Source of the DNA: Rhododendron vialii
Taxonomy: Eukaryota > Streptophyta > Magnoliopsida > Ericales > Ericaceae
Assembly: GCF_030253575.1 (NCBI RefSeq)
Contig: NC_080560.1
Span: forward strand, 12,004,001-12,068,000
DNA: 64,000 nt
Direction of reading: 5' to 3'
The notes beneath the pieces are model-generated. The model ran no database searches. It was not told the origin of the DNA and saw only the letters and a list, made by a program, of their open reading frames with translations. This document shows, piece after piece, positions 1 through 12,162 of this stretch. Made by a program: the position numbers and the translations under genes. Every line of letters begins with the position of its first letter. Position 1 is the stretch's first letter.

Positions 1-95
1 CTCATTGACAAAAGTGGATTGAAAGACCACCCTTGGATTGTCCAAGTGGTAAGGGCGAATTTGCGCCTGCAACATGACAGGGTTCAATTTCATTT

Positions 96-430
96 TGGGC
101 TGGGCTGTAATGTCTTATCTGGGGGGTGGTGGGCGGTGGTCTGATCTTTTGTGGTTGTGCTTGGGTGCAGGTTGCAGCTCTGTCAGGTGGCCAGTGGTGG
201 CTTGGTGGTTGGCGGAGTTGTTGTCCGGCGGTGGGGGCGGGTTGAGATCTAGGGTAGGTTTTGGTTTTCTTTTGGGCTGGGCTGTAATGTCTTATCTGGG
301 CTTTCTGGCTCTTTGGGTGTTTGTTCTTCATTGTATTATCTGGGCTTTCGGCCCTTTGGGTGTTTTTCCAACTTTTGGTTGGAATCATCTTTTCTTCTAA
401 TAAAATGTTTGCTTTGCCTTTTAAAAAAAA
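96..430 (+). mobile_element. 5'-truncated retroposon (LINE-like 3' end) with poly-A and target duplication
   Basis: The insert ends in an AATAAAA-like signal and a poly-A run at 422-431. It is flanked by a 17-bp direct repeat, AGGGTTCAATTTCATTT, at 79-95 and 431-447. A long duplication plus terminal poly-A is the signature of target-primed reverse transcription. No protein domain survives in the G/T-rich body, so the family is unknown; it could be a LINE 3' end or a SINE. The interrupted target has tRNA-like A-box and B-box words (about 38-50 and 80-91), so the insertion may have split an older SINE. Confidence 0.75.
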
Positions 431-447
431 AGGGTTCAATTTCATTT

Positions 448-2650
448 GGAGACACTAGTTCCTCCGTAAGTTTACATTGCATGGATGGGTCCGATACGGC
501 CCTATCATGGGGTGGTTTCTACGTCGTGAAAAAAAAGAAGATGGATTGAAAGAAACATATATAGCAACTATACATTAATAATAGAGTTGTCCCCAAACTT
601 GGCCAAAGGGAAAAATGTAGTCCCCACGTTTACGTACGTAGTGGTGAATGATTGGATGGAGAGAATCCAACTGAACTGAGCTAGCTGGGCACCACATGAT
701 GATATTCTGGATTTGGTTTTACGTGTGGTTCCTCATGAAGCCATCTTGTGTGCACGCAATTTCCATTTGGGTAATTAGTGGGATGTTTGGATGGTAAGAT
801 ATCAATTCACCGGCTGGTGGTACTCCGCATGGCACCCGCAAATAAAAGATTGTCACCATGCTTTGTTGGTCACTCAGTATCTCATAACTACTCAACAAAA
901 GTAAATGATAGTGTGTCCCTACCGCATAAATAGTTGGAAGTACCACACAGGCAACGTCACATAATCTCGTGAACACTGAATAATTACTCCAATTCAACCG
1001 CGTAACGTAATTCCTTCAGAATTGTTACGTGGTGAGAAAAATTGTACGTACAGGGTCCCTGATCTCAAAGCACAGTTATGAGGAGCCTATCTCCAAATTA
1101 TAGCCACCCTGTAATGCCTGTGAGAGAAATATCGCAGCACTTTTTCTCTTTAGGAATGGCGAAAAAAGAATTTATTAATCCACTGAATATCTTATTTACC
1201 AATTGCAACAAGATCGAAGACAACGCCCCAACGAGATCGCAGTACTCTAAAACCCTCGGCAATCATATGATGCTCAAGGCCGTAGACATACAACATGGTT
1301 GACAAGCAATCAACCAATTAAAGCCGACAATCATAATATTGCAGCACTGTTTCAGGAATAGTACGTACTGATTTAACTTTTCTATGTTAGTGGTAATTGC
1401 ATGAGATTTTGTGTGTTGTCTTTTTCTATGTGGGGCGGTGGTATTTGCATTAGATTTCATGGGTGTCATTTATGATGATTGTTTTTTTATGGCGGAAATG
1501 ACCCAAAAAAAAAAAAAAGAGGAAGAAAAAGTCTAAAATAGAACATGTGAGGAGGGAGCAAAAGTGGACCCAATTATATTTTGAAGTGTCATGGAAAATA
1601 TGAGGCTGACATATGGTGATTTTTTTGTTTCCCAGTGAGAATATCATTATAGGTTAGACTTTAACTCGTTCTGTTAAGATTCTTATTTTTTAAGTATTTA
1701 TTTCTGGTTTACGAGATATTTTAAGTACTTATTTTTTGTTTTACGAGACAAATCATTGTTTCATAATACATCACACTTAATTCAAAAAATGAGCGTACGT
1801 ACTTATTTGAGTTAGCGGAACGGGGCCTAAGCCAGCTTCGAAAATTATATACTCCGAACTATATTTTTTTACAAAACTACATTTTCATATTATTTTTTTA
1901 TTAGATCACTACATATTCAATGTTAACTCACCAAGCAACGACCAATTTTATTTATCAATTACATTTCGTCTAACTTTTGAGATAAATAAAATAACTAGTA
2001 TTTGGCAGTGTGACACATATTTCACCACAAAAAAACTATTTGACCAAAACTACACTCTACCACCTTAACCAAAAATGCTCCATCGATCTAAAGTTTGATT
2101 TACTAGATCTTCATTCTGGTTATGACTTGTTCCATTCATGCTAGAATTCAATCGCTGGCTCATATTTTGATTTTCCTCTGGGAATGTACTAAATTCGCAA
2201 GCGGTTTTAAAAAGTCAAAGATGAAAATTTAATGCTTCCCAAAATTATAGAATCTAAAAAGCTAATGGCATATTCAATTCAATTTAACAAAAAGTCTAAA
2301 TGCAATTACTACGTCCTTAATTAAAAAAATCAGAAAAGTTAAAATCAAGATTATCCGACGGAGAGAGAATTGCATAATGCAATTCAAAAAGCACTAAAAA
2401 CGCGTAATGTGACAAACGATTCGGGCTCAAACAAATGAAAATCATCAAGATGTCATGCATACAATTAAGAACAAACAATAAGTGCATTCTTGTAAACAGC
2501 TTATTGTTTGAAACTTTTTTTTTTTTATAATTTTTTACTTTTTGACTTTTTTCGTCGAAACGAATGATTATTTCAACAAATATTAGCAAATCTAACAACA
2601 ATTTAGAAATAAAAAATAAAAAGAACAAAACACATAAGACGGGGTTTACT
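448..2650. other. Gene-poor AT-rich stretch
   Basis: I see no supported gene, RNA or complete element here. Several 60-115 codon frames exist on both strands, but they show no family resemblance and carry no consistent splice context. The sequence does not contain the missing downstream exons of the TBL gene at 2718-3037. Confidence 0.5.
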
Positions 2651-2717
2651 TTAATTTTTTTCAACTATGACAAAGAAATGAGATGACAGGAAAGGATGAC
2701 AGGAAATAGCACAGTAC

Positions 2718-3035
2718 CTTGGTAAACTGCATCCAGAGGGCTGCCATCTGTACTTGAGGTAGTCTCTATCCGGCCGGCCGTTCTTCAGGCAATCGAATTC
2801 CTTCTCCACGAACGGGCACGCCGTTGCTTCGTACAGAGGATACGAGTTATCGTACACCCAACTCCCTTTGAACAGATCACAGGCGCCGTTGGGTTCGAAC
2901 CCACCTGCTGCTGCTAGTGCTCCATTATCAATGCGGTCATAGGACTCCCCATGTATCTGGTTGAAGAAGAAGAAGGGAATGAGGAGGAGTAGGACCAGGA
3001 CCAGCGCTGCAGGGGCTGCAAATGAGTAACTGCCC

Positions 3036-3037
<2 letters not shown>
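2718..3037 (-). CDS. Trichome birefringence-like (TBL/PMR5) protein, first exon only
   Basis: TBL proteins are Golgi type II membrane proteins, mostly polysaccharide O-acetyltransferases. This exon runs from ATG at 3035-3037 to a donor (AAG|GTACTG) just below 2718, giving 106 codons plus 2 bases. Residues about 5-27 form one hydrophobic anchor. Residues about 53-106 match the PMR5N domain: C-D-x-F-x-G-x-W near its start, then YxxxxCPF, FDCxxNGRPD and [11 protein letters not shown]. The catalytic half with the GDS and DxxH motifs should follow in later exons, but I cannot find it between 1 and 2717. The gene therefore continues beyond the left edge through a long intron, or it is a broken copy. 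A (GA)n tract ends directly at the start codon. Confidence 0.75.

Positions 3038-3091
<54 letters not shown>
3038..3091 (-). repeat. (GA)n/(CT)n microsatellite in the 5' leader of the TBL exon
   Basis: About 27 dinucleotide units abut the ATG of the minus-strand TBL exon, so the leader reads as (CT)n. CT/GA tracts in plant leaders can bind BBR/BPC GAGA factors; that role is inferred here. Confidence 0.85.
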
Positions 3092-3095
<4 letters not shown>

Positions 3096-3210
3096 AGTTC
3101 GAGGTCACGTTGTGAGTGATTTTTTAGTGGAGGAAAAGATTAAGAACCGCAATATATATGTACGTGTGTGTGCATATGTGTTGGTATCTGGGAGAGGAGT
3201 GATCTTTTTG

Positions 3211-3610
3211 CGGAAAGTCTGCTCACACAGATTTTCTGTGCATAGATTGTGCACAAATCACTATATGGGATCTACTAAGAGTCTCACACAAACGATCCGA
3301 TCTATTCATGAAATTTAAAACACTTTTTCAAGGGCCTACGAAATAAATCAGTTCAATCCGATACCTATTGATACTCGATCCATACATCTAAACTTTCATT
3401 CTGACTTTAGATCTTCAATTCTGAATAAAAGTTTAGATATATGGATCGAGCACCTATAGGTATCGGATTGAGCTGATTTCATAAAGGAATGTTTGAGAAA
3501 GTGTTTTAAATTTATTGAACGATTCGGATCGTTTGTATGGGACCCATAGTGAACCCCACACAATGACTGTGCACAATCTGTACACAGAAAATCTGTGTGA
3601 GTAGTCGGAC
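3211..3610. mobile_element. Mutator-like foldback MITE with 9-bp target duplication
   Basis: The 400-bp element is nearly one palindrome. The left half, with TGCACAAATC, ACGATCCGAT and AGTTCAATCCGATACC words, is repeated inverted in the right half about a centre near 3420. The 9-bp direct repeat ATCTTTTTG flanks it at 3202-3210 and 3611-3619, as expected for MULEs. It belongs to the same broad family as 13740-14130 and 32788-33178, but its outer ends have diverged. Confidence 0.7.
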
Positions 3611-4030
3611 ATCTTTTTGACAAAAAGGGAATTGAATTGAAGAGGTGGGACGAAAATAGTGATTCGGCTAGCAATTGAAGCGACAGATTCAGACACAAAT
3701 ATATCCAAATTCGTTTCATGTGCATTGGTTTCACACGGATACGTACGGAGCTCACTCAAATCAAAAAACGTTCTGGCACATTGTTTTTTCCTACTACTTT
3801 GTATATTTCTATTTATGTCCGTAACATTATTGGGTTTTTTTGTTTTTAAGGGAGTTTAGTTCGGTTTTCATTTTCATTCTCTTTCATTTTGTTGTTTATG
3901 TATTGAAATGGTAATTATTTTTTCACTCTCCTTGTATTAATCCTTTATCTTTATCTATGTACATAATTACATATGTAGCTTTCATGTATTAACAATTGAA
4001 TAAAAAAAATAAAAAAAATTGAATCACAGA

Positions 4031-4424
4031 TTAAATTACTTTCACCGGTGGTGAAAACGCACCACCGCCATTGTGTGCTCCACTATGCATTTATTGGTAA
4101 TATGAATTGTTCGTCTTGCAGGGCCCCGTAGAGTAATACACTCTTTCAAAAAATTAGCTTGACTGAACGTCGATAGATGTATCAAAATTTGTATTTTGGT
4201 TTATAAAATAGACAGTTATGGACAGTTTAACTTGACAGAATCAAACCATTCATTTTCTAAATCAAAATTCAATTTTTGATAGATGTATCGATATCCTATC
4301 AAGTTGATTTTTTTGCACGAGTACACTACTCAATGGGTCATACAAGACGAACGATTCGGATTATTACGATAAACGCACGGTGGGAACCACAACGGCGATG
4401 GTGGAGGTGGAAAGAATTTAATTT
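4031..4424. mobile_element. Foldback (long inverted repeat) element
   Basis: Left-arm words (ATTAAATT, CGCCATTGTG, GTTCGTCTTG, AGAGTAATACACTC) reappear inverted in the right arm (AATTTAAT, CACAACGGCG, CAAGACGAAC, GAGTACACTACTC). The arms are about 150-180 bp with mismatches and the centre is near 4225. I could not fix a target duplication, so the ends are approximate. Confidence 0.55.
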
Positions 4425-4527
4425 TGTAATGAGCTGGGGTTATACATGAATAGAAACAAAAGATTTAAAATAAAAAAAAAAAGAATGTTAAAATCATTTC
4501 CTTTTGAAATAATTGGCACATGTGTAC

Positions 4528-4530
<3 letters not shown>

Positions 4531-4571
<41 letters not shown>
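4531..4571. repeat. (GA)n microsatellite
   Basis: About 20 GA units, not associated with a gene I can support. Confidence 0.85.
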
Positions 4572-4575
<4 letters not shown>

Positions 4576-4714
4576 TGCGGTTTATCGTTTGGAAAGAATC
4601 TCTCGAGTTAAGATTTTTCACTGAGAGGATATTAATTGGTCCTTTATTATTGTCCTGAAGGGAAGCGAAAAAGGATAAGGTGTAAAACCGTGTATGAAAA
4701 GGTAATGCCATAAG

Positions 4715-4791
4715 TTTTTTTTTTTTTTTTGATGAAAGTCAAGATGATAACTTTATTTACCAACTCACCCAGGCAATTGTTGACTAAGGAG
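4715..4791 (-). mobile_element. Severely 5'-truncated retroposon with 15-bp target duplication
   Basis: A poly-T run at 4715-4730 starts a 77-bp insert. The direct repeat AGGTAATGCCATAAG flanks it at 4700-4714 and 4792-4806. The layout fits a minus-strand LINE or SINE insertion that kept only its 3' end. Confidence 0.75.
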
Positions 4792-5185
4792 AGGTAATGC
4801 CATAAGTAAAACAAAGGAATTTCATGAACTTTGTTAGTGCTAATCCAAGACAATTGAGAAATGTTTCTTCGGTCCTTTCCAGGTGCCGGTAATTTTTTGA
4901 CTAAGGTGAGCTGAAATTGAACACAAATGATAGCAGTTGTTGAAACCCCGGTCCAGCTGGATTTGGAGGGGTTTTCTATGAGGAAAAAGGGTTATCGATG
5001 ATTGGGAATTACGAGAAGATCCACGTGCAGAATTTGTGGGGTTTGCTTATGGGGCTGGAAATGATAAGAGACTAGGAGATGTTAGCCGTCTAAGTTGAGG
5101 CTCCGTTCCACTAAGGTTCTTAATTTTTAAGTACTTATTTTCTGCTATATGTGATAGGTCATTCTTTCATAATAATACTTATTTG

Positions 5186-5410
5186 AATAAGATTTCTCTA
5201 ATTGTTGTGCAAATGATCGAGGAAGGCTCTTCTCCAAATTCTATGCACGACAATCTGGCTAGTGAATGCCGAGTTCTATTGGAGGCAACTGAAAGTACGC
5301 TGAGTGTGAGGGAGAGTGTTGCGGACAGACTTGCTAGAATGGGGTGGACCAAGACCACATATATGGTGTCCCTTGCCACTCCTTCGGGAGAGATAAAGGA
5401 CACCTCCTAG
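5186..5410 (+). pseudogene. RNase H-domain relic of a LINE-type retrotransposon
   Basis: The frame reads IEEG-SSPN, then LASECRVLLE and VADRLARMGW, ending in a stop. This matches the C-terminal end of plant RNase H domains of the type used by LINEs, where the final ADRLARMG helix is characteristic. Nothing upstream of about 5180 continues the domain, so it is a short decayed fragment. A host RNase H-like protein fragment is the main alternative. Confidence 0.5.
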
Positions 5411-5734
5411 TGGCGGATTTGGCATAAGTGTCTTATGAGGCGATCTAGTTTCCATTTTTCTTTCTTGTGCACCAAAAAACAATGACTTATCTATTGGATT
5501 CGAGACAGACCCTCCCAACCAGGCTTAATAGTCTCCCCAAAGTCCCCATCCTACTGATTGAGAGTGTGGTCCAGTTTTTAGGCCCAAAGTCATGTTTATG
5601 CCTATTATGCAGCAAAAATGGATGGATATTTTTTGTTTGAACTGCTAAAATGGATGGACCTAAATGAGTGACAATGATGAATACAATAGTCATGCATCTT
5701 GTTAACTTCATTTCCTGATTTTTGTATTTGTTTT

Positions 5735-6700
5735 TTGTTATTTTATTTATACAAAAAAAATTGTAAGGCTGAGGGGTAGGATAAGCTTTTAGGAGTTGGC
5801 AGCGTTAAGAGGGTATTATACTCTACGAGACTCTTTCAATGCATTTCTTTTCCTATTGTTATGGTTTCATAATAATGAAATTTCTTTTCTGTTTAAAAAA
5901 ATGAATACAGCCGTACTGTAACTGCATTCGTTCCGAGTTGAAAACGCAATTCAAAGTACTCATCAACCGTTTAATCCACCCAGCTTTTCGCCTTTCTGTA
6001 TTTTTTCGTGTCACAAATCCAAGACTCAAACATAAGTTTAAGCTAGTTTTCAGTTTTCACAAGCTTTAGAGCACCCAGACAATTTATACTGGAGATTGTG
6101 TCTAAACTAAAACTCAACTAGCCAACAACGTTGCTGTCCATGGAATACGATATTAGCTAGAGCACCTCTCAGCCGACCGAATTTGTTTATCAAATTTTGT
6201 ACATTCCAGAGTAGCCCAAGAAGGGGTAACATATTCGTGTATAAGAAACTAGAACATGATATCTAACACTATACATTCATCTGCATAGACGCATATGGAC
6301 ACCTCCACCGTGGGATTCTTAAAGTTTAGGAATGGTTATTCGAAGAAGTCCGTCCCTGCACAACGATGCTCATTAGTATGTGTATCTCTTCCAAGAAATA
6401 TAGTAATATCCAATAACCAAACTAATCTGAAATTGCGATAAAGTCCATCCACTTCAATGCCAAGTACAAGCCCATTATTAGTAAGAATAAAGTACAAAAG
6501 AAGCATGATTAACGCCAGTTATTACTTGGCCGGATTTTTTTCTACAGTTATTTTTTTGAAAGTAAGCATAGGAAACTAGGACTGAAGTGAAACAATCCAT
6601 ATCTTTTCTAATCCAAGCCCAGAACCTTAATTACATGCTGCCTGTTCGGAACTAGAGAGCAGAGGTTTATCGAACCATAAAAGTTCAACCGATCGATGTC
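5735..6700. other. No recognisable gene or element
   Basis: AT-rich sequence between the RNase H relic and the element starting near 6714. No long frames, inverted repeats or RNA-like structures were recognised. An expected 3'-terminal exon of the alpha-crystallin gene was looked for here and not found. Confidence 0.4.
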
Positions 6701-6713
6701 AAGCTACACAAGG

Positions 6714-7396
6714 TTATGATCTAAGAAGCACAGATACGGATACGACACGACACGACACGGACATTTTATGATCTAAGAAGCATAGATCACGTGGTCGTCG
6801 GCGGCTTCATGGGTCGCCGACTTAGGAGCTTGATCGGCAGGGGGCTAGGCAAGAGAAGGGCTGCTCAATGACGGAGGGGAGTATATTCTTTTCGTGTTAT
6901 TTCGCTTTTTTGTCCGAATTTAGTCCGGTTTTTGTTCGGATTTAGTCCGGTTTATGTCCGGATTTAATCCGGTAGTTTGTTGGTCATGTGCTTGGTATTG
7001 GCTTTATTTCCTGCGAACTGATCTCGCTAGGCGAGTTTGAAGTAGGGCTGCACATACTGTGCTCTGATTGCCCTATCTAATGGTTTGTCTGGTCTGTGGA
7101 CGCACATTTGCCCCCATGGGATTTCTCTCTATTGTGTAGGCTTTCGCCTCTCAGTTGAATACAACTTCTCACATTTGCCACAAAAAAAAAAAAAAAGTGT
7201 CCCTAACATGTTTCACGAGTGTCGCCAACGTGTCATAGAGTATCCACAATGTGTCTGAGTAAAAGAATATGATAAAAAAAAAAAGGGCAAGTATTTAAGC
7301 ACGTTTGATACGTGTCCGGAGAGTGTCATGTCCATGACCGAAACATGTCGGAGACGGAAACACGAGGTCGATAGATGTGTTCGTGCTTCTTAGGTT
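6714..7396. mobile_element. AAGCACGGACACGG-type TIR element with a nested poly-A insertion
   Basis: The ends are inverted: TTATGATCTAAGAAGCAC near 6714 and GTGCTTCTTAGGTTATGA near 7383. Inside lie many GTGTC/GACAC words. A segment of about 400 bp from near 6785, ending in a poly-A run at 7182-7195, interrupts it like a retroposon. The piece TATGATCTAAGAAGCA occurs twice on the left side, near 6715 and 6767. A second copy of the family lies at 6963 + 30 kb, inside intron 3 of the ankyrin gene (36963-37356). Confidence 0.55.
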
Positions 7397-7746
7397 ATGA
7401 TGATATCCTACCACTCAAATCTTGACACATCATATGCAGCTGAAATTACCTACAAAAGGGATTTTCACTTTTTTGTTCTAACTTCTAAATTTCATCTTAA
7501 GTCTTTCCTTAAACTTGAGTCTTCCAACAAAATCCAGAAGAAAAATGCCCGTGCTGAATTCACCACCGCCAACGCGAATGAGCGGTCGAATAAGGCACGA
7601 AAACAGGGGACCATATAATTAGCAAACTATTTTCCCCGAGATGCCAAGATTCATGGGGTAACTTTTCAAAGAATTCCTAGTGCCGCTGATCCATAGAATG
7701 ATGAATGGTATCAAGAAGAAGGAAAGGATTCCAGCCTATGACTTAC

Positions 7747-10700
7747 ACAAATTCAGCAGAGATATCATCCTTGTTTGCATTACTGGGCAGTGGCCATACA
7801 ACCTGGTATGGTCCATGTGAAATCTCCCTCTTGTGAAATCCAGAGGCACTGTCTTTTGAATGTACCGCTCTCCCCCTCTGGTCTGAATTTTTACCCATCA
7901 CAGTCAAGCTGTTAGGAAATGAACCAAATGATACCGCTCGTGAGGCCAATATTGAGATACAATTGCAATTTTTCTTTTGGTACATCAGAAATTCTGATCC
8001 ACTTGTAATTAATGGAAAGCAAAACTCACTTACCTTTGATCACTTGCTTCCACTCTGATATCATGGATACTTACACCTGGGAGTTCTACCAAAAGAACGT
8101 AACTGCGTCTAGATTCTGCAACATCCATTCTCGGGGACCACTCAAATCCTGTATTATAATGTTACAACAGAAGCATTACCTATTCCAACTTGGATCCATG
8201 CCAAAGGAGTCCATAATCTCATACAATCTTCCTCTTTGGCAACAATGTTCTAAAAATCGCTAGGCGCTAGTCGGCACTTAGTCCCCGCCTAGGCGCTAGG
8301 AGGCCGACTTTTAGAACACTGCTGGAAACAAAGGTGGAAATACGCATACATCCAGAGCCTCATCTTCAATTCATTACTTCAACAGTTGGTGTAGAATCAA
8401 GAATGAAAAGAGGGTGGGCGGGGGGAATGCATCAAATGTCACATATTCAGACGTCAAAATTCCTTACCACTAGATCCAAAAGGATGTATTTTCTTCCTGG
8501 AAGGAGATTGATGTAGCCTGCGAAGACTTCTGTGTGGCCTGGCAAACTTAGGAGGCTCAGTTCTGGGTAATTTGCAATCTTGCACCACAGCTTGGATAAC
8601 AGTAGCATTGGGGAAGTTTGGTTGCATACTAGTTAGTCTAGAAAACAAAGGTGCTTCAAAGGCATTGGAAGAGCCCTCAGTTGTAGAACTAGTGGATTTG
8701 AGAGGGACACCTGACTGAGCAGAGCTAACCTGAAAACGTTGTATAAGTACCCAGCGAGAAATGCATAAAATGTAACTCAAAAAACATTGGTGACACACAA
8801 AACGAGGACTGAAAAGTTTGAAGCACCTGATCTGTTGACGCCTGCCTCATGAAACAAGCTTGAGAGCTAGACCCCTGCCTAGCAAAATGCATTATATTGT
8901 CGCGCCTCTGTATGATAGAGTTCAAACTACTAGTGCAATTCTGTGGCAAGAAGAAAAAGAAATGAATGAAGTAAAGTGCACCCATAGAGAGGGTTGAAAC
9001 AAGACAACTTAAATAATGGAGACATTCGTACACTTCAATGGCAAAACCAAAAAGAAAAAAAAGAAACTACTATGAAGTAAAACCAAAGGAAGAAAATTAT
9101 CATTCCTGCTACCAAGAGAACTAGTAATCAACGAAAGCAAAGTTAAAATCTGAAATCGCATAAAACTTCTATGAAGAAGCCAAAACTCGAGCCACAGTGT
9201 GAAAGAATTCCTAGCCACCTAGGAGCTGTTCTGTTTGCCTACTGTAAATCCCATCCAAAGACAGTATCAAGGCAATCCACAATCCTTTTAATATCTGCCA
9301 TGATGGGGCATAACTTCCATGTGAGTCATCACAGACACACAACAGGGCGCAGCTACTTGATTACAATTTCCCAATTCAAACTCATTTCAACTGCAAATTC
9401 ACCACCCATTTAAAGACCACTCTAATAGCTAACCCTAGATTTGCAGCCCTGAAAAGCAAGGACTGGCAGGACATCGAATGCACCTCTTACTTATGTTGTA
9501 CCACTAGATGCTTAGGCTAACTAAACAGTCCTCAATGCGAATTAGCTTGAACTTGGAACACGAATTCCATGCGCCAAGTACGACAATACACATTTTTAGA
9601 CGATTATGAGACACATTATTTACCTAGGCATTAGAGAAGAGAACAACCACATGCGGACATCCACATGAATCATGAGGCCCATTATTCCACTGACAGGTCT
9701 TGATAAATTGGATTTATCAAAGAGCCAATAATATCTGAGTCATGCCCAATTCTTTCCACGAGCTACTTGGGCATAGTCGTTTAGATGTTTACTTCACATG
9801 GAAGGAGTATACAATACCAACAAGTGCCATTTTGCAGTCCTCGTGATAGTTAAAACTCTCCTTTAAAAGATATCATGTTCAACAGCTCAAACCACAAACT
9901 TATCATGATTATCAATGCAAATCATGTTGAAAAGCCTTAACTCTGCACTCTGTCAACTGTTCATTTGGTTCTCCACATATCTCCAAGACTTCCTCCATAT
10001 TTCACACTCCTAAATGATTGAAATGCTTATGCCTCGAATCAAAGCAATTGAAAATTCAAATGACACTAAATCATGTTCCTTCTTACTATAGTGGCATTGC
10101 CTACTAAATAAGTTGAGATAAGAAGTTGGACCAAATGTTTAGGTTTTAATCCAAAAAAGGTTGTCCATGATTCAGGTCCTGTTTGTAAAGTATCCTTCTG
10201 AAAGTAACACTTTACAGGTTTTTTCCCAACAAAAAAAAATTGGGTTCTGAGAGTAACCCTTTAGCTCCTCGGTTCTTGGAGGTATGGGAGGCCATTGTTT
10301 CAATGGTTGTAGTGGGCCTGACCAGAACACTTAATGGCCGAACCAAAACACCAATCGGACTGAGCCTAAACACTCATTGTCCTAACCAGAACACTCATTG
10401 TCCCAACCAGAACACATATATTGGCCGAACCGTAACACATTGGGCCGAGCCAAAACACCAATTGGGCTGAATCAGGACATTGATCCGGAATGTATCTTTG
10501 CGTCAAGCAACCAGTTCTTACTTGGTCCCGCCCGATCACCATATCCGAGCCATTTATTTCAAATCAACCCGACTCGAATCCGACCGGTATAACCTGACAT
10601 CTGTGATAACCGTTTGGTTCCATATGTCACAACTGACATCAGCCAGAGCAGTTGTCACGCGTGGCCGAACGCGTGCAAACTCGGAAGGCATCTCATGCAT

Positions 10701-11740
10701 GTGAACAGTAATCGTATGTCATACGTGACATAACCCGAGGCGGTTACCTCGCGTGCCGAACACGCATCAAGCTAAGAGGTCTCTATAAAAAAGCAAAGGG
10801 AGAAACCCCAATAGGTACGCCGCGCCATTTCACTCAATACTTGAGCTGGTTACTTCTCCTTCTCCCTCAGAGACTTATTTAACCATCGGATTGCCTTCTC
10901 GGTCGCCACAGGCCAGACTAGGCGCTAACGGTGGTTCTTGCCTTGCAAGCATAGGTCAGGCGGCGGAGCTCAGGTCCAGATCCGAACCTGAGATGCGAAG
11001 GAGAGCTAGATCAAACACCACCCCACAGTGGAAGTGGTATTCTAAGAATAGTCACTTTGTGCATATATTACTAATGGATAGGTCTGTTTCCAATCCTCAC
11101 CGCCCATATTCCCAATGGTGACTACTTACATGAGTTATGTGGGTTACAGAAATAGACAGGGAACTCTTGTACCAGAAAAAGCAAAAAGGAAAACCAATCA
11201 AATCCTAAACAAAAGCAAAGAGACGTACTACCTAAAGAAAGGAACGTAGGAATTTAAAGCTAGTAAAAAAGTCACAAGGGAACGCTCGAAGTGCACCTGA
11301 TTCATGAAACTAGAAGCAAAATGTCAAGAACAGTACATTAGTAGACGTAAACCAGTCAAACGGTTGTTGGGTTACTTAGAGAATGCTGCAAAATAGGTAA
11401 AATGTTGGTATCCGTTTGCTGACATAATTCAGTTTCCTCAAGAATCAAAGAAAGGGTTAAGCTCCTAAAGCCCAAACGGCCAAACTTGAGGAGAGGAGTA
11501 CAGACACCATACCTAGTGTGGTTGGTTTATTGCTCTCTCTTGGAAAGGAGGGAGAGGTCCAGAGTTTGAGTTCTCATGGTTGAGGGACTGTAACAACTAA
11601 CACCTACCATTTTTATCGTCTGGAAAAGAATACTAAAAAAACTTGGGAGGAGCATGTTTATTTACCAGGGGAAAAATTTGGGTTGCAGAGCCGGAGATAT
11701 CGTCCGCGGCAGAAGCAAAGTGGCCGCCGATTGTGCTCAT
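7747..11740 (-). CDS. Alpha-crystallin (HSP20-like) domain protein, IDM2/IDM3 type; 3' end unresolved
   Basis: Plant alpha-crystallin proteins of this type (IDM2/IDM3, ACD 22.3) are nuclear chaperone-like partners of the anti-silencing IDM complex; that role is known for relatives and inferred here. Proposed minus-strand exons are 11666-11740 (ATG, tentative), 8827-8940, 8468-8729, 8034-8148 and 7747-7908. All junctions after the first keep phase and use GT-AG. The joined exons encode about 242 residues. The N-terminal part is Ser-rich, with a basic TEPPKFARPHRSLRR stretch. The ACD then reads EWSPRMDVAES, VELPGVSIHDIRVEASDQ, LTVMGK and HKREISHGPYQVVWPLP, which match strands of the HSP20 fold. 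The usual final exon (DGLLQIxIPK) was not found below 7747, so the gene may be truncated by the transposons there or use another last exon. Confidence 0.65.
8243..8322. mobile_element. Small palindromic MITE in an intron of the alpha-crystallin gene
   Basis: The ends AATGTTCTAAAAATCG and CGACTTTTAGAACACTG are inverted, with GCCTAGGCGCTAG words between them. A longer relative with the same ends lies at 21412-21590. Confidence 0.55.
10240..11120 (+). mobile_element. Probable Ty3/gypsy LTR fragment with short tandem repeats
   Basis: From 10320 to 10470 there are about seven imperfect 18-20 bp repeats of the type AACCAGAACACTCATTG. From 10590 to 10900 the sequence looks like an LTR promoter and R/U5 region: TCTCTATAAAAAAGC near 10782, GGTACGCCGCGCC, then GACTTATTTAACCATCGGATTGCC. 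The last words resemble LTRs of Tat/Ogre-type gypsy elements. No gag or pol is present, so this is a solo or broken LTR inside intron 1 of the alpha-crystallin gene. Confidence 0.45.
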
Positions 11741-12162
11741 CCTCCGTCTTGCCACCTGACTCTCCATATCTCTCTCTCTCTCTTCAAAATTCACACAAAA
11801 CTAGAGGAAGCGAATGTTTCCAAGTGTTCGTAGAAGAATGTCATGCGATAAAGATATTTCTGGTCCGGCTCTGGAAATCCTCGTGTCGTTTTCTCAATCT
11901 CTTCCCTGGTTGCTCCTATCCTGATTATTATCATAATTTCTCTCTTTATTTATTATTTAAAATTTTTTAAAACACCATCCAAATAAGACATAAATAAATA
12001 ACCTATAGCTATAAGACAAATTTATCTGATTTTATGTCTAATCATGTGGTTAACATTGCACATGTTGGTTGCTTATAAAAAGAAACATTGCACATGTTGG
12101 TTCGGACGTCCGATTATAAATAGAAAGAAACCCTCCATTCTCCAACTAACATCATTTTTATA

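Noticed and set aside
2651..2717. Extension of the TBL frame to a stop past the donor
   Set aside because: Conservation ends exactly at a good GT donor. The extra residues are intron translation.
4446..4658. Open frame rich in Glu-Arg (and the opposite Ser-Leu frame)
   Set aside because: It is a translation of a (GA)n tract with no domain. The same applies to frames at 19921-20230, 24855-25178, 33515-33898 and 45274-45519.
10240..10704. Possible Asn/Pro-rich repeat protein
   Set aside because: The repeats are DNA-level tandem units in an LTR-like region and the frames are not maintained.
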